17,231 nucleotides of DNA from an uncultured Oscillibacter sp. (GTDB taxonomy: Bacteria > Bacillota > Clostridia > Oscillospirales > Oscillospiraceae), in contig NZ_CAJULS010000039.1 in NCBI RefSeq assembly GCF_910587525.1, forward strand, positions 1 to 17,231. The letters are read 5' to 3'. The notes under the pieces are model-generated. The model did no database searches. It was not told the DNA's origin and saw only the letters and a program-made list of their open reading frames with translations. Below are positions 12,606 to 17,231 of this stretch, in pieces (the first letter of the stretch is position 1; every line of letters starts with the position of its first letter). The position numbers and the translations under genes were made by a program.

Positions 12606-15080
12606 TTACAGCTTCTTCATATGGCTTCCGGCAAATTTCAGCATCAGCCGCTTGGGCTTCTCCGTCCCCTGGAATTGGACGGTGACCATAGCATCGCCGG
12701 ACATGTACTGAACATCCAGCACTGTTCCCTGCCCGAAGGCGGTGTGCTCCACCCCGTCCCCAGTCTGCAGCTCCAGCATGGGCGAGGCTCCACCGCCCTT
12801 GGCCGCCGGGCGCTGGGATGCGGCTCTGGACACCGTCTCCCGGTAAGCGCGGACCGCGCCGCCGGCCGTTCCGCTGCCGTAGCCTCCGTAAGAGACTGCT
12901 CCTCCATAGGAAGACGTGCCGCTGTCCCAGCCGCCGCCATATCCGTTCTCTCCGCCGCCAAAACGGGGCTCCTGCTTGCCCTCCCAGCGCATGTTGTCCT
13001 CTGGAATCTCATCCAAAAACCGGGAAGATCGGTTGCTGCTGGTGCGGCCGTACAGCATCCGCTGGCGGGCATTGGTCAGCGTCAGCTTCTCCTTGGCCCG
13101 GGTCATGGCCACATAGCACAGACGGCGCTCCTCCTCGATCTCCTCTTCATTGTACTGGGCGGAGCTGCCTGGAAAAATCCCCTCTTCCATACCCACCACA
13201 TAGACCAGGGGAAACTCCAATCCCTTGGCGGAGTGGATGGTCATCATAGTGACGCAGTCGTCCCCCCCCTCCAGAGAGTCCAGATCGGTATACAAAGCGA
13301 TCTCATTCAAAAAGCCGGAGAGGGTGGCGTCCTCCGGATCCTGCTCCAAAAAGCCCAGGATGCTGGATTTCAGCTCCTCCACGTTCTCGATGCGGCCCCG
13401 GCTCTCCAGGTCGTTTTTCTCTTCCAGGGCCGTGACGTAGCCGCTCTGGCTGCATACGGCGTCGTAGAACTCCGGCAGGTCCAGCTCTGCCCCCTGACGG
13501 CGGAGGCTGTCGATGAGGTCGGCAAATTTCAAAAGCTTGGCCTTGGCGGCTTTCAGCTCCGGAAACAGGTCCGCGTTGCGGATAATCTCGTACAGCGCTG
13601 CCCCCTGGGCCGCCGCCAGATCCGCCACCTTATCCATGGTGGCCGCCCCGATGCCCCGGGCGGGACTATTGATGATCCGCCGCAGCCGCAGGTCATCCAG
13701 GGGATTGTTCAGTACGCACAGATAGGCCAACATGTCCTTGACCTCCGCCCGGTCAAAAAACTTCATGCCGCCGACTACCTTATAGGGTACGCCGTTGCGG
13801 CGCATGGCGTATTCCAGGGCATTGGACTGGGCATTCATACGGTACAGCACGGCGGCGTCCCGGAACTTCCGTCCCCGGTTCACTGCCATCATGATGTCTC
13901 CCACCACAAAGTTTGCCTCATCACTCTCGCTGAAGGTGGTCTTGACGGTGACGGTGTCGCCGCTGCCGTTGTCCGTCCACAGTGTCTTGCCCTTGCGGCC
14001 CACGTTGTTCTTGATGACCGCGTTGGCAGCGTCCAGGATGTTCTGGGTAGAGCGGTAGTTCTGCTCCAGGCGGATTACCCGGGCATCTTTGTACTGCTTT
14101 TCAAAGCTGAGGATATTCTCGATGTTGGCCCCCCGGAAGCGGTAGATGGACTGATCGTCGTCGCCCACTACGCAGAGGTTCTTTCGTCCCCCCGCCAAAA
14201 GACTGGTCAAAAGGTACTGGAGGTGGTTTGTGTCCTGATATTCGTCCACCAGCACATAGCGGAATTTATTCTGGTAATACGCCAGCACCTCCGGCTCCTG
14301 CCGCAGCAGCGTGACGGTGTGGTAGATGATGTCGTCAAAATCCATGGCGTTGGCAGAGCGGAGCCGCTTGGCATAGGCGGCATAGACCTTGGCCACCCGG
14401 CTCAGCTTCCAATCTGCCTCGCTGTTGTGCCTGGCGGAGAAGTCCTCCGGGCTCTCGTACTGATCCTTTGCGCTGCTGATGATGCTCAGAACACTTTTGG
14501 GCGGAAATGCCTTCTCATCCAGATTCAGCTCCTTCAGAATATCCTTGAGGACCCGCTTGGAATCGTCGGTGTCATAAATGGTAAAGTTCTTGTCAAAGCC
14601 GATCCGGTCGGCGTCCCGCCGCAGGATGCGGACGCAGGCTGAGTGAAATGTGGAGGCCCAGACGTCGTTCGCCATGGGTCCCAAACGGGCCGCAAGGCGG
14701 TCTTTCAGCTCTCCCGCCGCCTTGTTGGTAAAGGTGATAGCGATGATCTCCCAGGGACGGGGCACATCTACGGCGCAGAGGCGGCGGGCCTTGTCTATAT
14801 CCAGCGCCTCCGGGTGCTCCGGAAAGTGCTCCAGAAAAGACAGGTCCTCCTCAGAGGCCCAGTCCGGCACTCTCTCGCAGTCGCCTCCCTGCCCGTAGGT
14901 CAGGAGGTTATAGACCCGCTGAATCAGAACGGTGGTCTTGCCGCTGCCGGCCCCGGCCAGCAGCAGCAGCGGCCCCTCCGTAGTCATGGCGGCCTGGCGC
15001 TGCATGGGGTTCAGCCGCCGAAAATCCTGGGCGATGACCGCCCGCCGGGCGGCGATGTAGCGTTTGTTGAAATCAGTCAT
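12606..15080 (-). CDS. pcrA: ATP-dependent 3'-5' DNA helicase PcrA/UvrD
   Basis: An 824-residue SF1A helicase acting in repair and in removing RecA or stalled polymerase. Motifs in order: Q motif LNPMQRQAAM (23-32), Walker A GAGSGKT (43-49), Ia ITFTNKAAGELK (115-126), II VDEYQD (278-283), III VVGDDDQSIYRFRG (304-317), IV QNYRS, V TIHSAKGLEFPLVYVVG, VI CYVAMTRAKEKL. The C-terminal GDGVEHTAFGQGTV domain (774-824) is the Tudor-like RNA-polymerase contact of PcrA. Two oddities: about 45 residues (62-108) are inserted between motifs I and Ia, and the linker before the Tudor domain is a long Gly/Tyr/Ser-rich stretch. Start: the ATG at 15078-15080 (MTDFNKRYIAARR). The ATG at 15125 overlaps the -10 of its promoter and would not be transcribed. 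Confidence 0.95.
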   Translation of the reverse strand: MTDFNKRYIAARRAVIAQDFRRLNPMQRQAAMTTEGPLLLLAGAGSGKTTVLIQRVYNLLTYGQGGDCERVPDWASEEDLSFLEHFPEHPEALDIDKARRLCAVDVPRPWEIIAITFTNKAAGELKDRLAARLGPMANDVWASTFHSACVRILRRDADRIGFDKNFTIYDTDDSKRVLKDILKELNLDEKAFPPKSVLSIISSAKDQYESPEDFSARHNSEADWKLSRVAKVYAAYAKRLRSANAMDFDDIIYHTVTLLRQEPEVLAYYQNKFRYVLVDEYQDTNHLQYLLTSLLAGGRKNLCVVGDDDQSIYRFRGANIENILSFEKQYKDARVIRLEQNYRSTQNILDAANAVIKNNVGRKGKTLWTDNGSGDTVTVKTTFSESDEANFVVGDIMMAVNRGRKFRDAAVLYRMNAQSNALEYAMRRNGVPYKVVGGMKFFDRAEVKDMLAYLCVLNNPLDDLRLRRIINSPARGIGAATMDKVADLAAAQGAALYEIIRNADLFPELKAAKAKLLKFADLIDSLRRQGAELDLPEFYDAVCSQSGYVTALEEKNDLESRGRIENVEELKSSILGFLEQDPEDATLSGFLNEIALYTDLDSLEGGDDCVTMMTIHSAKGLEFPLVYVVGMEEGIFPGSSAQYNEEEIEEERRLCYVAMTRAKEKLTLTNARQRMLYGRTSSNRSSRFLDEIPEDNMRWEGKQEPRFGGGENGYGGGWDSGTSSYGGAVSYGGYGSGTAGGAVRAYRETVSRAASQRPAAKGGGASPMLELQTGDGVEHTAFGQGTVLDVQYMSGDAMVTVQFQGTEKPKRLMLKFAGSHMKKL

Positions 15081-15123
15081 ATGTTCACCAGTTTCCTTTT
15101 CTGCTCTCTCATATCTCTCCCCC

Positions 15124-15152
15124 ATTTTAGGCCAAAAACCGGCTCAGGTCAA
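15124..15152 (-). promoter_or_regulatory. pcrA promoter
   Basis: Leftward TTGACC (15147-15152), 17 bp and TAAAAT (15124-15129), five of six consensus bases in each hexamer. The predicted transcript starts near 15117, so the leader before the ATG at 15080 is about 40 bases. Confidence 0.75.
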
Positions 15153-15173
15153 CCATGGTTTTCTCCCGACTTA

Positions 15174-15202
15174 TTGACGGCGCCAGAAAACCATGCTATG
15201 CT
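15174..15202 (+). promoter_or_regulatory. Promoter of the signal-anchor/MBL pair
   Basis: TTGACG (15174-15179), 17 bp and TATGCT (15197-15202) preceded by TGC, an extended -10. Divergent from the pcrA promoter, with about 20 bp between the -35 hexamers. Confidence 0.65.
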
Positions 15203-15226
15203 TTTTCAAAAAAGGAGGCTGATCTT

Positions 15227-15850
15227 ATGCGGAAGGGGCTGTCAGCACTGCTGTTCCTCTGCCTGGGAACTGTCTGCGTCCTCTCCTCTCTGGGCTGGCA
15301 GCGGGCGGAGCGGCAGGCGGCAGAGTGGAAGTCCCGCGCGGAAACAGCAGAGCGCCAGGCCATCCGGGCGGAAACCGCGCAGGAAGACTCCGAGGCCCAG
15401 CAGAGGCTCCTGTCGCTGGAAGACGATCCCATTGCCGCCTTTTTCTCTCCCTTTCCATACAGTGGCGCCACCGCAAGATATCTCGCGTGTCTGGAGACCG
15501 ACGCCTACCGGGCGGAGCTGGAAAACGCCGCCGAACTGCTGCGGAATAACGGTGACAGCGTCCCCGTTGACGCTTTTCTCGCCTTCATTGACGCGCAGGC
15601 TCAGGCGGAGGCAGATACCTGGGCCGCCTCCCTGGAAGCGCAGGGTGCCATGACCGCCGGAGCCTGGGCCCATGTTGACCAGTGCCAAACTCCAATTTAT
15701 CGCTTCGGCGCATATACATTGATCTCCGCCTATCAGCGGACCGGGGAATCCTATTCCTTTCTTTTCAGCTCAGCGGATACCCGTCAGGTCCTGCTGGAGG
15801 CAGGCTTTCGGGAGGAGGCTCTCCCTTCTGGTGAAGAGGTCAACAAATAG
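15227..15850 (+). CDS. Signal-anchored hypothetical protein
   Basis: A 207-residue protein of unknown function. Residues 5-24 (LSALLFLCLGTVCVLSSLGW) form an N-terminal signal peptide or membrane anchor. Residues 26-63 are Ala/Glu/Arg-rich with heptad character (RAERQAAEW...), probably a short coiled coil. The remainder (65-207) is a mixed soluble domain that should lie outside the membrane. No catalytic motif was seen. The ATG at 15227 has AAAGGAGG seven bases upstream, and an open frame reaching back to 15155 lacks one. It is the first gene of a two-gene operon, 15 bp before the MBL hydrolase, so a joint role at the cell surface or in export is possible but unproven. Confidence 0.82.
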   Translation: MRKGLSALLFLCLGTVCVLSSLGWQRAERQAAEWKSRAETAERQAIRAETAQEDSEAQQRLLSLEDDPIAAFFSPFPYSGATARYLACLETDAYRAELENAAELLRNNGDSVPVDAFLAFIDAQAQAEADTWAASLEAQGAMTAGAWAHVDQCQTPIYRFGAYTLISAYQRTGESYSFLFSSADTRQVLLEAGFREEALPSGEEVNK

Positions 15851-15865
15851 AAAGAAGGAACCACC

Positions 15866-16744
15866 ATGTATGAACTGATTCAAGCCGCAGAGCACACCTA
15901 TTACATCCAGTGCCCCGCCAAGATGGGCATCTGGAAATTGAACGGCACCGACGCTGTCCTCATCGACAGCGGAAATGACAAGGACGCGGGACGGAAAGTT
16001 CAAAAGATCTTTGACGCCCAGGGCTGGCGTCTGACCGCCATCCTCAATACCCACGCCAATGCAGACCACAACGGCGGTAATGCCCTGCTCCAGCAGCGCC
16101 TGGGCGTTCCCGCCTTCGCTCCGGGGATCGACGCTGCCATCACCTCCCACCCCATTCTGGAGCCCGCCTTTCTCTACGGCGGTTTTCCATGCAAGGCTCT
16201 GCGGAACAAATTTCTGCTGGCTCAAGCCAGTGAATGCCAGCCCTTGACGGCGAAAAATCTACCGGAGGGCCTCACCCTGCTCCCCCTCCCCGGCCACTTC
16301 TTCGATATGTGCGGCTTCCAGACCGCGGACGGCGTCTGGTTTCTGGCGGACTGTCTCTCCGGGGCTAACATCGTGGAGAAATACCATGTGAATTTCATCT
16401 ACGATGTAGCTGCCTACCTGGAAACCCTGGATAAGGTCTGCTCCTTGGGGGGGCGCCTCTTTATCCCCGCCCACGCGGAGCCCACGGAGGACATCCGCCC
16501 CCTGGCTCAGCTGAACCGTGCCAAGGTCCTGGAGATCTGCGAACTGATTCTCCGGTTCTGCGAGACGCCCGCCAGCTCTGAGGAGGTCTTACAGAACATT
16601 TTCCGGCACTACCAGCTATCTATGGACTTCAACCAATATGTACTGGTCGGTAGTACCATCCGCTCCTACCTCTCCTACCTGCTGGACAAGGGAACTCTGA
16701 CTGTAGATTTTTCAGACTGCAAAGCGCTTTTCTGCCGGATCTAA
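15866..16744 (+). CDS. MBL-fold metallo-hydrolase with C-terminal winged-helix-like region
   Basis: A 292-residue soluble protein. The metallo-beta-lactamase core has VLIDSGNDKDAG (31-42), then ILNTHANADHNGG (59-71), PLPGHFFD (141-147, H144), LADCLSG (160-166, D162) and FIPAHAE (199-205, H203). The metal motif is H63-x-N65-x-D67-H68: the usual second histidine is asparagine, as in a subgroup of bacterial MBL proteins. One metal site may therefore be altered. Residues about 233-285 (SSEEVLQNIFRHY...YLLDKGTLTVDF) read like a winged helix, recalling the C-terminal wing of LACTB2-like enzymes. The substrate is unknown. GAAGGAA lies six bases before the ATG. It is the second gene after the signal-anchored protein and ends at the 16760-16799 terminator. 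Confidence 0.9.
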   Translation: MYELIQAAEHTYYIQCPAKMGIWKLNGTDAVLIDSGNDKDAGRKVQKIFDAQGWRLTAILNTHANADHNGGNALLQQRLGVPAFAPGIDAAITSHPILEPAFLYGGFPCKALRNKFLLAQASECQPLTAKNLPEGLTLLPLPGHFFDMCGFQTADGVWFLADCLSGANIVEKYHVNFIYDVAAYLETLDKVCSLGGRLFIPAHAEPTEDIRPLAQLNRAKVLEICELILRFCETPASSEEVLQNIFRHYQLSMDFNQYVLVGSTIRSYLSYLLDKGTLTVDFSDCKALFCRI

Positions 16745-16759
16745 ACTTCAGAATCCCAT

Positions 16760-16799
16760 AAAAACAGGAGCCATCCAGCTGGATGGCTCCTGTTTTTTT
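16760..16799. terminator. Strong convergent bidirectional terminator
   Basis: AAAAACAGGAGCCATCC (16760-16776) pairs fully with 16781-16797 around AGCT, a 17-bp stem flanked by A and T tracts, including TTTTTTT at 16793-16799. It separates the rightward MBL gene from the leftward etfA. Confidence 0.95.
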
Positions 16800-16812
16800 C
16801 TGTAAATGCGGC

Positions 16813-17231
16813 TTACTTCGCGGCCTTGGCGGCGCGGATGGCCTCGGTGAGCATGGGGGTGACCTTGAACAGGTCGCCGCAGATGCCGTAATCGGCGATC
16901 TCGAAGATGGGGGCGGTGTCGTTCTTGTTCACCGCGATGATGCACTCGGAATCCTGCATACCGGCCTTGTGCTGGATGGCGCCGGAAATGCCCAGAGCCA
17001 CGTACACCTTGGGGTGCACGGTCTTGCCGGTCTGGCCCACCTGGTGGTCGGCACTCAGCCAGCCGCTGTCAATGGTGGCACGGCTGCCGCCTACGACGCC
17101 GCCAAGCTCAGCCGCCAGCTCCTCGGCCAGCTTGATGCCGCCCTCAACGTCCTTGCTGATGCCGCGGCCAACGGATACGATGAAGTCCGCGCCGATCAGG
17201 TCCACCAGCTTCTTGGCGGCCTTGACCACCT
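16813..17231 (-). CDS. etfA: Electron transfer flavoprotein alpha subunit, C-terminal part
   Basis: The last 139 or so residues of EtfA; the 5' part lies beyond the right edge. The FAD-binding C-terminal domain is plain: VSVGRGISKDVEGGIKLAEEL, GGVVGGSRATIDSGW, then QVGQTGKTVHPKVYVALGIS and SGAIQHKAGMQDSECIIAVN, which matches the ETF-alpha signature, ending with DLFKVTPMLTEAI. EtfA with EtfB passes electrons between acyl-CoA dehydrogenases and other carriers; in anaerobic clostridia the pair bifurcates electrons from NADH during butyrate formation. Codon choice is strongly biased (GCC, AAG, GGC), in line with a highly expressed gene. The gene would normally be the last of an acyl-CoA dehydrogenase/etfB/etfA cluster to the right, which cannot be seen here. 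Confidence 0.95.
   Translation of the reverse strand, partial: VVKAAKKLVDLIGADFIVSVGRGISKDVEGGIKLAEELAAELGGVVGGSRATIDSGWLSADHQVGQTGKTVHPKVYVALGISGAIQHKAGMQDSECIIAVNKNDTAPIFEIADYGICGDLFKVTPMLTEAIRAAKAAK

Noticed and set aside
12165..14642. Rightward open frame of more than 800 codons
   Set aside because: It is the antisense of pcrA, whose motifs are complete; the rightward translation has no recognisable domain and arises from GC-rich codon bias.
15081..15125. Longer pcrA start at 15125
   Set aside because: That ATG overlaps the -10 element TAAAAT and has no ribosome site.

Overview
The window looks like chromosomal DNA of a high-GC, low-oxygen Firmicute, most likely a gut clostridium of the Oscillospiraceae type. 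This is inferred from the gene content (clostridial XRE regulators, an ECF sigma/anti-sigma pair, MltG, a U32 protein, a butyrate-type EtfA), the GC-rich third codon positions and the AAGGAGG-type ribosome sites. No rRNA, tRNA or CRISPR array was seen. Genes are compactly packed, and most transcription units end in strong hairpin terminators, several of which serve both strands.

Left end (1-3.8 kb): a broken serine-recombinase gene runs in from the edge and stops against the 3' end of a leftward XRE regulator. That regulator's C-terminal half is an almost uninterrupted array of hydrophobic five-residue repeats (Gly-x-x-Ala/Ser-x). Next comes a leftward ECF sigma factor / membrane anti-sigma pair, then a rightward membrane-anchored XRE regulator. 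Two unusual non-coding items lie here: a perfect 22-bp palindrome with a T-tract between the divergent sigma and XRE genes, and a 162-bp element (3615-3776) that is one long imperfect palindrome downstream of the XRE gene.

Middle (3.8-10.6 kb): a leftward operon mltG - U32 family protein - FAD-dependent dehydrogenase (COG2509-like) carries cell-wall and probable tRNA-modification functions. Facing away from it is a small membrane-anchored protein of 85 residues, 21 of them cysteine, with four 9-residue repeats. Then follow a leftward WecG/TagA-type glycosyltransferase, an unrecognised membrane protein and an EamA-type transporter. The transporter shares an operator-like palindrome with the next, rightward, operon.

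Right (10.6-17.2 kb): a rightward operon encodes a GNAT acetyltransferase, a HAD hydrolase and a Qnr-like pentapeptide-repeat protein with 29 pentads in unbroken register. Beyond it lie a leftward pcrA helicase, a rightward pair (signal-anchored hypothetical protein and an MBL-fold hydrolase with a C-terminal winged-helix-like region), and the C-terminal part of a leftward etfA cut by the window edge.

The most distinctive items are the Gly-pentad XRE protein, the 162-bp palindromic intergenic element, the Cys-rich repeat peptide and the sigma gene that lacks a conventional start codon behind its ribosome site.
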